A DNA stretch of 64,000 bases from Sagittula salina (GCF_017813235.1 NZ_JAGISH010000002.1:1-64000), one strand, 5' to 3'; shown: positions 50,832 to 60,103, counted from the stretch's first letter. Made by a program: numbers and translations. Notes: a model not told the origin generated them from the sequence alone.

Positions 50832-52111
50832 TCTGGACCGTCGCCGCCTCGCTTCTCGGGCTCATGGCGCTTTCGCTGCCGGTGGGCATCGTTCTCTTCA
50901 TCCTCGGGATCGGCGTGGGCGAGATCTACTCCGCCTTTCCGCTGCTGCGCGGGCTGGGGCAGGTCCTGTGGTCCTCGTCGTCCTCCTCTACCCTGATCGC
51001 CGTGCCGTTGTTCGTGCTGCTGGGCGAAATCCTCGTGCGCGGTGGTGTGGCGTCGCGCACCTATGCCGCGCTCGATAAATGGCTGAGCTGGCTGCCCGGC
51101 GGGTTGATCCACGCCAATATCGCCACAGCGACAATGTTCTCGGCCACCTCCGGGTCGTCGGTTGCGACCGCCGCCACCGTGGCCACCGTCGCCATGCCGC
51201 AGGCGGAGAAACTGCATTACGACCCGAAGCTTTTTTCCGGCGCCATTGCCGCCGGGGGCACGCTGGGCATCCTGATCCCGCCCTCGATCAACCTGATCGT
51301 CTACGGCTTCCTGACCGAAACCTCGATCCCGCAGCTCTTCTCGGCGGGCCTGATCCCGGGCCTGCTGATGGCGCTCGCCTTCGTCGTGGTCACCGCCCTG
51401 ATCTGCAAGGCGCGCCCCGCACTCGGCGGCCCATCGCGCAGCTTTACCTGGGGAGAGCGCATCCGCAGCCTCGTGCAGCTGGTGCCGATCATCATCCTCT
51501 TCATGGTGGTGATCGGGTCGATCTATGCGGGCTGGGCCACGCCCACCGAATCCGCCGCCATCGGCGTGGTGATCGCGGGGCTGATCGCGCTGACCCTCGG
51601 CACCGGCCTGAGCCTCGCCACGCTGGCGGAGGCGCTGCACGGCACCATCCGCATCTCCGCCATGATCATGCTGGTGATCGCGGGGGCTTATTTCCTCAAC
51701 TTCGCCATGACCTCGGCAGGGCTGGGACGGGCGCTGACGCAGATGCTGGAAAACACCGGCTTGCCGCCGATCGGAACGCTGTTGCTGGTGGTGCTGCTCT
51801 ACCTCGTTCTGGGGTTCTTCATCGAAACGCTTTCGCTCATGGTCGCCACCATCCCGATCATCGTGCCGATCGTCGCGGGGCTGGGCTATGACAAGGTCTG
51901 GTTCGGGGTCCTGCTGATCGTCCTGATCGAGATGGCGCTGATCACGCCGCCCGTCGGCCTGAACCTCTTCGTGGTGCAGGGGGCGCGTGCCAAAGGCTCC
52001 ATCAGCGAGGTCATCCTTGGCGTCATTCCCTACGTGCTGGTCATGCTCTGCATGATCGGCCTTCTGATCGCGCTGCCGGGGATTGCCCTGTGGCTGCCCT
52101 CCATCCTCTGA
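50828..52111 (+). CDS. dctM: TRAP transporter large membrane subunit DctM
   Basis: 427 residues, normal length. Typical segments VGIVLFILGIGVGEIYSAFP, GSSVATAATVATVAMPQAEK, and GTLGILIPPSINLIVYGFLT and DKVWFGVLLIVLIEMALITPPVGLN. Sodium-coupled permease with its DctP and DctQ. Confidence 0.93.
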   Translation: MIWTVAASLLGLMALSLPVGIVLFILGIGVGEIYSAFPLLRGLGQVLWSSSSSSTLIAVPLFVLLGEILVRGGVASRTYAALDKWLSWLPGGLIHANIATATMFSATSGSSVATAATVATVAMPQAEKLHYDPKLFSGAIAAGGTLGILIPPSINLIVYGFLTETSIPQLFSAGLIPGLLMALAFVVVTALICKARPALGGPSRSFTWGERIRSLVQLVPIIILFMVVIGSIYAGWATPTESAAIGVVIAGLIALTLGTGLSLATLAEALHGTIRISAMIMLVIAGAYFLNFAMTSAGLGRALTQMLENTGLPPIGTLLLVVLLYLVLGFFIETLSLMVATIPIIVPIVAGLGYDKVWFGVLLIVLIEMALITPPVGLNLFVVQGARAKGSISEVILGVIPYVLVMLCMIGLLIALPGIALWLPSIL

Positions 52112-52125
52112 CAGGAGTCCCATTG

Positions 52126-52800
52126 ATGACACTCGACTTTCGCGCAGGCGGCGCGGCCCTTTCGCTCGACCTCGCGCATCTGATCGTAGCGGGCTGGACC
52201 GGCCGCGACGCCGACGCCATCGCGCATCACATCGAGGAGCTCGCCGCCCTCGGTGTGCCCGCGCCCTCGGCCACGCCGCTCTACTACCGCGTCTCCGCGC
52301 CGCTGCTGACCATGGCCACGCGGATCGAGGTTGTGGGCACGGCCTCCTCCGGCGAGGTGGAGCCGCTGCTTGTGATCTCGGACGGCAAGCGCTACCTCGG
52401 ACTGGCGTCGGATCACACCGACCGCGCTCTCGAAACCTATTCCGTCGCCATGTCGAAACAGGTCTGCGCCAAACCCTGCGCGGCCGAACTGTGGGACTGG
52501 GATGAAATCGCGGACCGCATCGAGGAGATCGAACTGCAAAGCTGGATCGAGGAAGACGGCGACTGGACTCTCTACCAGTCGGGCACGCTCGCCGCGATCC
52601 GCCCGCTGGCGGACCTGATGACCGGCAGCCGTGCCGAGGCGCTGGCGCAGGACGGTCCCGTCGCCATGCTTTGCGGCACCTTCGGCGCAAAGGGCGGGGT
52701 ACGCCCGGCGGCGCGCTTCCGCATGGAGATGCGCGATCCGGCGACTGGCCGCGTGATCCGCCACGAATACGACACCGTCACGCTACCGGAGGTCGCATGA
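52126..52800 (+). CDS. DUF2848 family protein
   Basis: 224 residues. Family of unknown function, typical motif runs here are LIVAGWTGRDADAIAHHIEELAALGVP, YYRVSAPLLT, VVGTASSGEVEPLLV, YLGLASDHTDRALETYSVAMSKQVC and GTFGAKGGVRPAARFRM. The family is fumarylacetoacetase-fold-like in layout. It starts 14 bases after dctM and overlaps the amidase gene by 4 bases (ATGA). Its constant association with TRAP genes and amidases suggests that it acts on the imported compound, probably as a hydrolase; this is inferred. Confidence 0.87.
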   Translation: MTLDFRAGGAALSLDLAHLIVAGWTGRDADAIAHHIEELAALGVPAPSATPLYYRVSAPLLTMATRIEVVGTASSGEVEPLLVISDGKRYLGLASDHTDRALETYSVAMSKQVCAKPCAAELWDWDEIADRIEEIELQSWIEEDGDWTLYQSGTLAAIRPLADLMTGSRAEALAQDGPVAMLCGTFGAKGGVRPAARFRMEMRDPATGRVIRHEYDTVTLPEVA

Positions 52801-54080
52801 CCGTCCACACGAAATCGCCCATCATTGACCTCGCGGCAAAGGTCGAGACCGCCATCGCCCGCGTTCAGGCCCTGCCTGAGGCGGAGCGTCGTGCCATCTT
52901 CACCGCCTTCTCCCCGGCCCGCATCCAGGCGGAGGCGGCGTCGCTGCACGCCCGACACGCCGGCGGCGAGGCGCTGCCGCTCTTCGGTACGCTCATCGCG
53001 GTAAAGGACCTGTTCGACGAGGCGGGCGAGGTTACCTCCGCTGGTTCCCGTCTGCTGGCCGACCGCCCTGCGGCGCAGGCCGACGCGGTCGCTGTCGCGC
53101 GGCTGAAGGCCGCCGGTGCGCTGATGTTCGGGCGCACGTCCATGTCGGAATTCGCCTACTCCGGTGTCGGGCTGAACCCGCACCACGGCACGCCCTCGGG
53201 CACACTGGTGGCGGGCGGTATTCCCGGCGGCTCCAGTTCCGGCAGCGCGGTCTGCGTCGGCCTGGGGATCACCGACGCGGCCATCGGCACGGATACCGGC
53301 GGCTCCCTGCGCATTCCGGCGGCGGCGAATGGCATCTGGGGGTTCAAGCCAAGCCAGGGGCTGATCGAAGCCACGGGGGTGCACCCGCTGGCGCCAAGCT
53401 ATGACGTGCCTGGTCCCATGGCGAGCGATCTGCCGCTGCTGCACCGCCTTGCTGCCGTCATGGCGGGGAACGCGCTTCGGATCGAGACGCCCGAGACCCT
53501 GCGCCTCGCCGTGCCCACCGGGGCCTTTACAGACGGGCTGTCGCCGGAGGTCGCTGCGCTCTGGCAGGCGGAAAAGGCCCGCATGACCCGGCTGGGCCAT
53601 ACCCTCGTGCCCTGCGATCTTTCTAAGATAGGCGCGGCCATCGGGCTGAACCGCATCATTGTCGCGGTCGAGGCGCATCGCATCTACGCCGACCACATCG
53701 ACCGCCTGAAAATCCTTGGCGATCCCCGCGTGCTGTCGCGCATCCGCTTTGCCGAAACGCTCAGCGACGACGAGATCGCGCAGGCCTATGACCGCCGCGC
53801 CGAGGTCGTTGCCCGCTTTGCCGACGCGATGCAGGATGTCGATGCGCTGCTTGCCCCCACGCTCATGTGTCTGCCGCCAAGCATCGCGGAGGTTGAGGCC
53901 GATTTCGACCGGCTCAATATGGAGATGCTGCGCAACACCTCGCTGGTGAATCTGGTGGATGGCTGCGCGCTGGCGATGCCGACGCCGGGACTGAGACCCA
54001 GCTATGCCATGACCATGCTGGTGGGGGCAAAGGGGGCGGATGCGCGCCTGCTCGCCCTCGCGGACGCGCTGAAAGGGTAA
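52797..54080 (+). CDS. Amidase-signature family hydrolase
   Basis: 427 residues. Catalytic triad visible: Lys in LIAVKDLFD, and the cis-Ser and nucleophile Ser in GIPGGSSSGSAVCV and GTDTGGSLRIPAAANG. Amidase-signature enzymes hydrolyse linear amides; together with PxpB/PxpC here it could open a lactam product. Overlap with the DUF2848 stop (ATGA). Shorter than the classical 480-residue amidases but complete at the active site. Confidence 0.9.
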   Translation: MTVHTKSPIIDLAAKVETAIARVQALPEAERRAIFTAFSPARIQAEAASLHARHAGGEALPLFGTLIAVKDLFDEAGEVTSAGSRLLADRPAAQADAVAVARLKAAGALMFGRTSMSEFAYSGVGLNPHHGTPSGTLVAGGIPGGSSSGSAVCVGLGITDAAIGTDTGGSLRIPAAANGIWGFKPSQGLIEATGVHPLAPSYDVPGPMASDLPLLHRLAAVMAGNALRIETPETLRLAVPTGAFTDGLSPEVAALWQAEKARMTRLGHTLVPCDLSKIGAAIGLNRIIVAVEAHRIYADHIDRLKILGDPRVLSRIRFAETLSDDEIAQAYDRRAEVVARFADAMQDVDALLAPTLMCLPPSIAEVEADFDRLNMEMLRNTSLVNLVDGCALAMPTPGLRPSYAMTMLVGAKGADARLLALADALKG

Positions 54081-54083
54081 ACG

Positions 54084-54839
54084 ATGTCCGCCGCCGCCCC
54101 CCTCACCGCCGAAGTGTTGCCCGCCGGGCTGGACGGTTTCATCATTCGCTTCGCGCTGACGCCGGACCCGGCGGCGATGGTCGCGGCCCGACGTTTTGCC
54201 AATCGGCTGGAGGACGAGGCCCCCAAGGGGGTGACGGAAATCGCGCCCGCGCTGGTGACGGTTCTGGTGCGCTTCGATTGCGCCCGGACGGGCCGAGCCG
54301 ATCGGTCGGCGCTGCGGGCACGGATGGAGGCCATGGCGCAGGAGGTCATCGCCGGGCCACTGGACATGCCGGATCCCGCGCGGCGCTGGACGATCCCCGT
54401 GGCCTTCGGCGCGGCCAACGGCCCGCAACTGGCCCAGGTAGCCGGGGCCGTGGGCACCAGCGAGGAGGCCGCCGTACGGGATATCTGCGCCGCCGACCTG
54501 CGCGTGCTCACCATTGGCTTTGCCCCTGGCCAGCCCTATGTCGGGCTGTTGCCGGAGGCCTGGAACCTGCCACGCATGGCGGAACTTAACCCTTCCGTTC
54601 CGGCGGGGGCGCTGGTGGTGGCTGTGCGGCAGTTCGTGCTGTTTGGCGCGGAATCCGCCACCGGCTGGCAACAGGTGGGGCGCGCGGCCTTCCGCACTTT
54701 TGTGCCGGCGCGCGAGGAGCCGACCCTGCTGCAAGGCGGCGACGCAATTCGATTTGCGCACGCAACGCCTGCGGAGATCGACACGCTGGAAAAGGGTGGT
54801 GACCCTATGGGCGGTGCGCGGCTGGAGGTGCTGCGATGA
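54084..54839 (+). CDS. pxpB: 5-oxoprolinase subunit PxpB (KipI-type)
   Basis: 251 residues. Carboxyltransferase-like subunit: starts EVLPAGLDGFIIRFAL, has the IPVAFG...DLAQVA-type centre (here WTIPVAFGAANGPQLAQVA) and the family signature LTIGFAPGQPYVGLLPEAWNLPR. With PxpC and PxpA it forms the bacterial ATP-dependent 5-oxoprolinase. The gene overlaps pxpC by 4 bases (ATGA). No pxpA (LamB/YcsF) is in the window. Confidence 0.92.
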   Translation: MSAAAPLTAEVLPAGLDGFIIRFALTPDPAAMVAARRFANRLEDEAPKGVTEIAPALVTVLVRFDCARTGRADRSALRARMEAMAQEVIAGPLDMPDPARRWTIPVAFGAANGPQLAQVAGAVGTSEEAAVRDICAADLRVLTIGFAPGQPYVGLLPEAWNLPRMAELNPSVPAGALVVAVRQFVLFGAESATGWQQVGRAAFRTFVPAREEPTLLQGGDAIRFAHATPAEIDTLEKGGDPMGGARLEVLR

Positions 54840-55867
54840 CGGCGCTGCAGATCACCCGCGCTGACGGCATCCTCACGGTGCAGGACATGGGCCGGCCCGG
54901 CCACTTGGCACAAGGTCTGTCGCGCGGCGGTGCCATGGACCGGCGCGCGCTGCTGGAGGGGGCCGCGCTGCTGAATACCAAAAGCCCGCTGGCGGCCATC
55001 GAAATGGCGGGCGCGGGTGGAGAGTTCAGCGTCACCGCCCCCACGCGCATTGCGTTGACCGGTGCACCCATGGCCGCGACGCTGGACGACGCGCCGCTGC
55101 GCTGGAACGCCAGTCACCTCGTGACGCCGGGCCAGCGCCTGCGCATCGGCGGCGCCCAAAGCGGCACCTACAGCTACCTGACCCCGGCAGGCGGTATCGC
55201 CACCGAGCCGTGGCTGGGCAGCCGCGCCGCGCATCTGAGCATCGGAATCGGTGGCGCGCTCAGGGCGGGCGACACGCTCCCTGTCGGCGACGACCCGGAG
55301 CCGGACCGCCCGTCCCATGGGTTGCCCCCCGAACCGCGTTTTGACGGCGGCACGATCCGCGTGATCGACGGCCCGCATACGGTTCTGTTCTCTGACGCCG
55401 TGCTCGACGCGTTCTACGCCACCGCCTTTCGCCGGGGGCCGCGCGGCAACCGGCAGGGTCTTCAACTGGTGGCAGAGGCGCGCTTTGGCACCGAGCACGC
55501 GAAGGGGCTGGCCTCCGACATGATCGGGCCGGGCGACGTCCAGATGACCGGGGATGGGGTGCCTTACGTCCTGATGGCCGAGTGCCAGACCGTCGGCGGT
55601 TACCCCCGCATCGGAACGGTAATCCCCGCAGACCTGCCGCGCGTGGCGCAGGCCGCCCCCGGCGCGGTTTTGCGCCCCCGCCGCGTGACGCTGGACGAGG
55701 CGCTCGCCACCGCCCGGTCAGAGGCCGATGAACTGCGCGACCTGTCCGGACGGTGTACGCCGCTTGTCCGCGACCCGGCGGCGATCCGTGATCTTCTGTC
55801 GTATCAACTGGTCAGCGGCATGGTCCGTGGCGACGAGTTCGACGCCACCTGGCCGCATTCGACCTGA
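54836..55867 (+). CDS. pxpC: 5-oxoprolinase subunit PxpC (KipA-type)
   Basis: 343 residues. Motifs TVQDMGRPGHLAQGLSRGGAMD, the substrate-binding region (IALTGAPMAATLDD), SYLTPAGGIATEPWLGSRA and the C-terminal PYVLMAECQTVGGYPRIGTV. The PxpB-PxpC pair is always found together; it provides the kinase/hydrolase part of 5-oxoprolinase. Here it ends the DUF1445-TRAP-DUF2848-amidase cluster. Confidence 0.92.
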   Translation: MTALQITRADGILTVQDMGRPGHLAQGLSRGGAMDRRALLEGAALLNTKSPLAAIEMAGAGGEFSVTAPTRIALTGAPMAATLDDAPLRWNASHLVTPGQRLRIGGAQSGTYSYLTPAGGIATEPWLGSRAAHLSIGIGGALRAGDTLPVGDDPEPDRPSHGLPPEPRFDGGTIRVIDGPHTVLFSDAVLDAFYATAFRRGPRGNRQGLQLVAEARFGTEHAKGLASDMIGPGDVQMTGDGVPYVLMAECQTVGGYPRIGTVIPADLPRVAQAAPGAVLRPRRVTLDEALATARSEADELRDLSGRCTPLVRDPAAIRDLLSYQLVSGMVRGDEFDATWPHST

Positions 55868-56182
55868 CCGGCGGGCGGGAAACACTTGGGCGGCCCGTTT
55901 TTGGCTGGGGAAGAATGCAGGGGAAAATGTCGTCCGGAACGCACCCCGATGCGGATCACTGCGTCACGCCGGACCGGATCATGGCGGACCTGATGCCGGA
56001 CATCGCGCCCGCCCTGATCGCCGCATCCGTTTGGAAACCCGGAGCTTTCGGGCCGAAGCGGTGGCGGAGCGGGTCCGCGGGGTCCTGTGGGATGGGGGGC
56101 GGGCGGCCTGGCGAGGATCGACAAAGACATCAGACCCCGTCCACGCGACGGGGCACGGGCCGACAGGAAACGGCCAGACCAG
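55868..56182. other. Gap after pxpC
   Basis: No gene supported. A short ATG frame at 55915-56328 has poor composition and would cross the terminator, so I reject it. The stretch may contain a decayed reading frame, because two of its segments in different frames look protein-like, but there is no homology to support that. Confidence 0.5.
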
Positions 56183-56217
56183 AAAAAGCCCGGCGCGATG
56201 GATGCGCCGGGCTTTTT
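56183..56217. terminator. Bidirectional terminator between pxpC and metF
   Basis: AAAAAGCCCGGCGC and GCGCCGGGCTTTTT form a perfect 14-base stem around GATGGAT. The T-run faces the plus strand and the A-run ends the minus-strand transcript. Confidence 0.9.
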
Positions 56218-56240
56218 CCTGCTGTAGCGGTCGCCGTGGA

Positions 56241-57107
56241 TCAGGCGACGTGTTCCAGCTTCACTTCCGGGGTGACGCCAAGGGCAAAGCATACGTCACG
56301 GGTCAATTCCGGGCGGTTGAGCGTATAGAAGTGCAGCCGTTCCACGCCGCCCTCGATCAGCTCGTCGCAAAGCTCGGTGCAGAGCGCCGTGGCCAGGAGA
56401 TCGGTGCGACCGTCGCGTTCGGCGGTTTCGAAAGCCTCGATCACCCATGTCGGGATCTTTGTGCCGCAACCCTCGGCGAAGCGGCGCGCACCCTTCCAGT
56501 TCTCGATCGGCAGAATGCCCGGCGTCACGTATTGGTCGATGCCCGCCTTTGCGCAGGCGTCGCGGAACCGGAAGAACGTGTCCGCCTCGAAGAAGAACTG
56601 TGTCAGGGCCTCGGTGGCACCGGCATCGAGCTTGCGCTTCAACCAGTCGATGTCGGCTTGCCCGCTGGCGGCTTCCGGGTGCACGTCGGGGTAGGCGCCG
56701 ACGCGGATGGTGAAATTGCCCTCCTCGGCCAGTGCCTCGATCAGCTCGACAGAGTTGGCGAAGCCCTGCGGGTGCGGTTCGAACCCGGTGGAGCCCTTCG
56801 GCGGGTCGCCGCGCAGCGCCACGATGTCCGACACGCCGACCTTGGCGAAATCACGGGCGACCTGCAGTGTCTCTTCTTTGGTGGCATCGACGCATGTCAG
56901 ATGCGCCGCGGTACGCAGGCCGGAGTGCTTGTGGATCGTCGCCACCACGTCGCGCGTCAGATCCCGCGTCGTGCCGCCCGCGCCGTAAGTGACAGAGACA
57001 AAGCGCGGGCCAAGCGGCGCCAGAACCTGCACGCTATCCCAAAGGCGGAAGGTGCCCTCGATATTTTTCGGCGGAAAGAACTCGAGGCTGATTTCGGGCT
57101 TTGTCAT
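56241..57107 (-). CDS. metF: 5,10-methylenetetrahydrofolate reductase
   Basis: 288 residues. FAD enzyme giving 5-methyltetrahydrofolate for methionine synthesis. ISLEFFPPKNIEGTFRLWDS, VSVTYGAGGTTRD, the LRGDPPKGS motif and TQFFFEADTFFRF are characteristic; Asp in GDPPKG and the Glu in SLEFFPPK contact flavin and folate. Divergent from a LysR gene, as expected for MetR control. Confidence 0.95.
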   Translation of the reverse strand: MTKPEISLEFFPPKNIEGTFRLWDSVQVLAPLGPRFVSVTYGAGGTTRDLTRDVVATIHKHSGLRTAAHLTCVDATKEETLQVARDFAKVGVSDIVALRGDPPKGSTGFEPHPQGFANSVELIEALAEEGNFTIRVGAYPDVHPEAASGQADIDWLKRKLDAGATEALTQFFFEADTFFRFRDACAKAGIDQYVTPGILPIENWKGARRFAEGCGTKIPTWVIEAFETAERDGRTDLLATALCTELCDELIEGGVERLHFYTLNRPELTRDVCFALGVTPEVKLEHVA

Positions 57108-57197
57108 GGGGCTTCTCTCGGTCGGGCCCTGACGCGTCGATTGCGACGCTTGGGCAACTGTTTACGGCTTGCTCTCTATATGGCACGTGCAGCATGG

Positions 57198-57210
57198 TGA
57201 GACAAACTCA
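57198..57210. promoter_or_regulatory. LysR-type dyad between metF and the LysR gene
   Basis: TGAGACAAACTCA, with TGAG and CTCA arms separated by five bases, and a further CTCATCTCTAACATGAG dyad at about 57216-57232. MetR sites have the form TGAA-N5-TTCA, so this is a related spacing but a different arm. Confidence 0.5.
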
Positions 57211-57238
57211 TATATCTCATCTCTAACATGAGGCGCAC

Positions 57239-58144
57239 ATGCATATCGAATTCCGCCACCTGCGGACGATCAAGGCAATTCACGATCACGGCGGCGTGGC
57301 GAAGGCGGCGGATGTTCTAAACATCACGCAGTCGGCCCTGAGCCACCAGATCAAGGGGCTGGAGGATCAGGCCGGGGTGGAGCTTTTTGTGCGGCGGTCC
57401 AAACCGATGCGGCTGTCGGCGGCGGGAATGCGGTTGCTCAGGCTGGCGGAGCAGGTGCTGCCGCAGGTCGAGGCGCTGCAGGAGGAATTCATGGGGCTGC
57501 GCGCGGGCAAGGCGGGGCGGCTGCACATCGCCATCGAATGCCACGCCTGTTTCGAATGGCTGTTTCCTGTCCTCGAAGCATTCCGCAAGCAGTTCGGCGA
57601 TGTGGACGTGGACATCCGTCCCGGACTGGCCTTCGACGCGCTGCCCGCGCTGATGAAAGAAGAAGTCGACGTGGTCATCTCCTCCGACCCGGAAGATCTG
57701 GCGGGCATCGAGTTCGTGCCGCTCTTCGACTATAGTCCGGTTTTCGTTGCCTCGGCGCAGAACCCGTTGGCACAGAAAGAGTATATCGAGGCTGAGGATT
57801 TCCGGGGTCAGACGCTGATTACCTATCCGGTGGACCGCGCGCGGCTGGATATCTTCAGCCAGCTCCTGACGCCCGCAAAGGTGGAGCCGGCGGCGATCCG
57901 GCAGGTGGAACTGACGGCGGTTATCCTGCTGCTCGTGGCATCCAACCGCGGGGTGAGCGTGCTGCCGGACTGGGTGGTGCGGGAGGTGAAGTATTCCTCG
58001 GACTACGTGACGCGACCGCTGACGAAGGCAGGCGTGACACGCAGGCTGTATGCCGCGGTGCGCAAAGAAGATCTGGAAAAACCCTATATGCAGGAGCTGA
58101 TCCGGCTGGCGGGGCAGGAGGCGAAGCGGTTGCAGGCTGCGTAG
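57239..58144 (+). CDS. metR: LysR-family regulator, MetR-like
   Basis: 301 residues. Helix-turn-helix HGGVAKAADVLNITQSALSHQ and an effector domain resembling MetR (IECHACFEWLFPVLEAFRKQFGDVDVDIR). MetR senses homocysteine in Gammaproteobacteria. The divergent metF neighbour and the dyads between them support the call. Confidence 0.85.
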   Translation: MHIEFRHLRTIKAIHDHGGVAKAADVLNITQSALSHQIKGLEDQAGVELFVRRSKPMRLSAAGMRLLRLAEQVLPQVEALQEEFMGLRAGKAGRLHIAIECHACFEWLFPVLEAFRKQFGDVDVDIRPGLAFDALPALMKEEVDVVISSDPEDLAGIEFVPLFDYSPVFVASAQNPLAQKEYIEAEDFRGQTLITYPVDRARLDIFSQLLTPAKVEPAAIRQVELTAVILLLVASNRGVSVLPDWVVREVKYSSDYVTRPLTKAGVTRRLYAAVRKEDLEKPYMQELIRLAGQEAKRLQAA

Positions 58145-58193
58145 GATCGCCCCGTCACGACCGTCGAGCGGCGCCGCCGTGGCGCGCCGGCTC

Positions 58194-58559
58194 TCAGTCG
58201 CAGCTGGCTTTTGCCTGGGCGAGCGCCAGTTCCCAGTCGTCGGCATAACGCCAGCCGGATACGCGCGGCTTGCGGCTGCGCAGCACCTGGTTCGCGGTCT
58301 CGCGAAAGCAGCCGCAATCGACGCCCGAAAGCTCCGCCTGGCAGTATGCGCCGGGATTGACGATGACACTGCGGCCGCCGCTGTCGCGCGCCTCGATCAG
58401 GCCCGGCGTCCCGTCGACCGGGCGGTATTGCTGGAATTCCGGGAAGGTACTGGCGTCCGGCTGTGTCAGGGGCGGCAAGTATTGGACGCCCGCCACAAGC
58501 GCGCCGGTGAAAAGCAGGCTGGCGCCGATCATGACGGCATTTGATCCCAGTATGGGCAT
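58194..58559 (-). CDS. Small single-helix membrane protein
   Basis: 121 residues. Hydrophobic N-terminal helix (MPILGSNAVMIGASLLFTGALVAGVQYL, about 1-28), then a periplasmic part with Cys residues (YCQAELSGVDCGCF and the terminal SCD). The ATG at 58559 has GGAG in the right position. No family recognised. It lies convergent with metR and has its own short transcript. Confidence 0.65.
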   Translation of the reverse strand: MPILGSNAVMIGASLLFTGALVAGVQYLPPLTQPDASTFPEFQQYRPVDGTPGLIEARDSGGRSVIVNPGAYCQAELSGVDCGCFRETANQVLRSRKPRVSGWRYADDWELALAQAKASCD

Positions 58560-58713
58560 GACTGTCTCCAGCGGGGCGGCCAAAATGCGCCCCGGACAGC
58601 CGGTAGTATGCGGACAAAACGCTAACGAAGAATTAGGGGACGCAGCAAGGGCCGCGACCCGCAGCAGCAGTGTCTCTTTGCAGGCACAATCTGGCGATCA
58701 GCCGATTACGGGA

Positions 58714-58920
58714 TCAGTCCAGTTTCAGTTCGGAGGCCATGGTCCGGCCGTCACGACCTTCGCGCAGTTCGAAACTGACTTTCTGATTGTCTGCGAGGCC
58801 GGTCAGGCCCGACCTCTCGACCGCGGAGATATGAACGAAAACGTCCTTGCCGCCCTCTTCGGGCGCGATGAAGCCGTAGCCTTTGGTTGTATTGAACCAT
58901 TTCACGGTGCCGCTTGGCAT
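58714..58920 (-). CDS. cspA: Cold-shock protein
   Basis: 68 residues. RNA-binding OB fold with the RNP1 motif KGYGFIAPE and the RNP2 motif VFVHISAVE. The long AT-rich leader upstream (58921-59130) fits the long 5' UTR typical of csp mRNAs. Confidence 0.95.
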   Translation of the reverse strand: MPSGTVKWFNTTKGYGFIAPEEGGKDVFVHISAVERSGLTGLADNQKVSFELREGRDGRTMASELKLD

Positions 58921-59210
58921 AGTACCCCGTGCTCCTTTCCAAGTTCCTCGTATGGCTCCGGCCAAGCCGGAACCGCCCTTCAGCGTGCCATCCGCCGCTC
59001 AGGCCTGTTGAGGGCTCGGCAGTGCTTGACCCTCGGGAAATCCTTCGACAGATGTCACACTACTTTTGGATAGGCGAACTTCTCAAATTGCAAGAAAAAC
59101 CCAGTCGTGTTTCAACGGCTGCCCAATTATGTGAAATTGGTTAACGCGGTCTGTGCGTCTGTTGGGCAAAGCATGTGCCGGGCGCCGCTGGGGCCGGAAA
59201 GGGAGCGACG
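58921..59210. promoter_or_regulatory. Divergent region with the cspA leader
   Basis: No gene seen. It carries the cspA leader on the minus strand (AT-rich at about 59030-59130) and the promoter and ribosome site (GGAAAGGGAGCG) of the ArsC-like gene on the plus strand. Confidence 0.6.
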
Positions 59211-59525
59211 ATGGACCTTTATGGACTGAAGACATGCGACACCTGCCGCAAGGCGCAAAAGGCGCTGCCGGAGGCGCGATACGTCGATGTGCGGCAGGAG
59301 GGCATGCCGGAGGCGGTGCTGGCGATGGCGCTGGAACGCTTCGGGACGGCGCTGGTCAACACGCGGTCGACCACGTGGCGCGGTCTGTCCGAAGCTGAAC
59401 GGACGGAGGCGCCGGAGGCGCTGCTGAAGGCGCATCCGACGCTGATGAAGCGCCCGCTGATTGTCGATGGCGCGGCGATGCACCTCGGCTGGGGGGCGGA
59501 TACGCGCGCGGCGCTGGGCGTCTGA
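59211..59525 (+). CDS. ArsC/Spx-family protein
   Basis: 104 residues, thioredoxin fold with the redox CxxC in GLKTCDTCRKAQKAL. It lacks the arsenate reductase residues needed for the classical mechanism, so a redox regulator or YffB-type thiol protein is more likely. LMKRPLIVDG is the conserved C-terminal motif of the group (KRPLL). Confidence 0.88.
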   Translation: MDLYGLKTCDTCRKAQKALPEARYVDVRQEGMPEAVLAMALERFGTALVNTRSTTWRGLSEAERTEAPEALLKAHPTLMKRPLIVDGAAMHLGWGADTRAALGV

Positions 59526-59554
59526 GATCTGTGCGCTATCGTTTGGCCACCTGA

Positions 59555-60103
59555 TCAGGCGGGGTGCAAGCGCGGTGCGATCAGACGGTCGAACGACAGC
59601 GCACCCGCCCCGGTGACCACCAGCGTCGCCAGCAGCGCACACCAGAGCAGGCGTTCGTCCAGCAACTGGTAACGGCCGTCGAACAGCGCGCCGGGCATCG
59701 CACCGTGGCCGATCACGTCGGTGGCGGTCTGCACAACGACAAAGCCGATCATCCCCAGCGCGGCAAGGCGGGTCATGAGGCCGGCGATGATGAGCAGCGG
59801 CAGCAACAGTTCCGCCAGCGTGCCCGCAGCGGCAATGGCGCCGTGCAGCACGGAGAGTTGATCCGGGTCGTAGCCCGCGGCCTCGAACTGGCGGGGGAAA
59901 ATCTGCGCGTAGACGCCGGATTCCAGCGTCAGCCAATCGCGCAGCCCCGGCTCCGCCCGGTCGAGCAGTTTCGTTGCTGCGCTCTTCCAATAGTAGCCCA
60001 GCAAGGTCGCGGCAAAGGTCACGCGCAACATGAGCGGTAGCAGCGGGGCAAGGCGGCCGAGTACGGCAGTGATCTGAGCGGAGAGGGCGGCAAGGCGGTT
60101 CAT
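59555..60103 (-). CDS. DoxX-family membrane protein of the bufferin operon
   Basis: 182 residues, four helices (about 15-38, 80-110, 115-135 and 145-165). Starts MNRLAALSAQITAVLGRLAPL. DoxX proteins often end bufferin operons. The gene overlaps bufC by 4 bases, so it belongs to the same transcript. Confidence 0.85.
   Translation of the reverse strand: MNRLAALSAQITAVLGRLAPLLPLMLRVTFAATLLGYYWKSAATKLLDRAEPGLRDWLTLESGVYAQIFPRQFEAAGYDPDQLSVLHGAIAAAGTLAELLLPLLIIAGLMTRLAALGMIGFVVVQTATDVIGHGAMPGALFDGRYQLLDERLLWCALLATLVVTGAGALSFDRLIAPRLHPA

Noticed and set aside
59211..59525. Arsenate reductase
   Set aside because: Only the thiol motif is shared; no ars genes are nearby, so the specific name is not supported.
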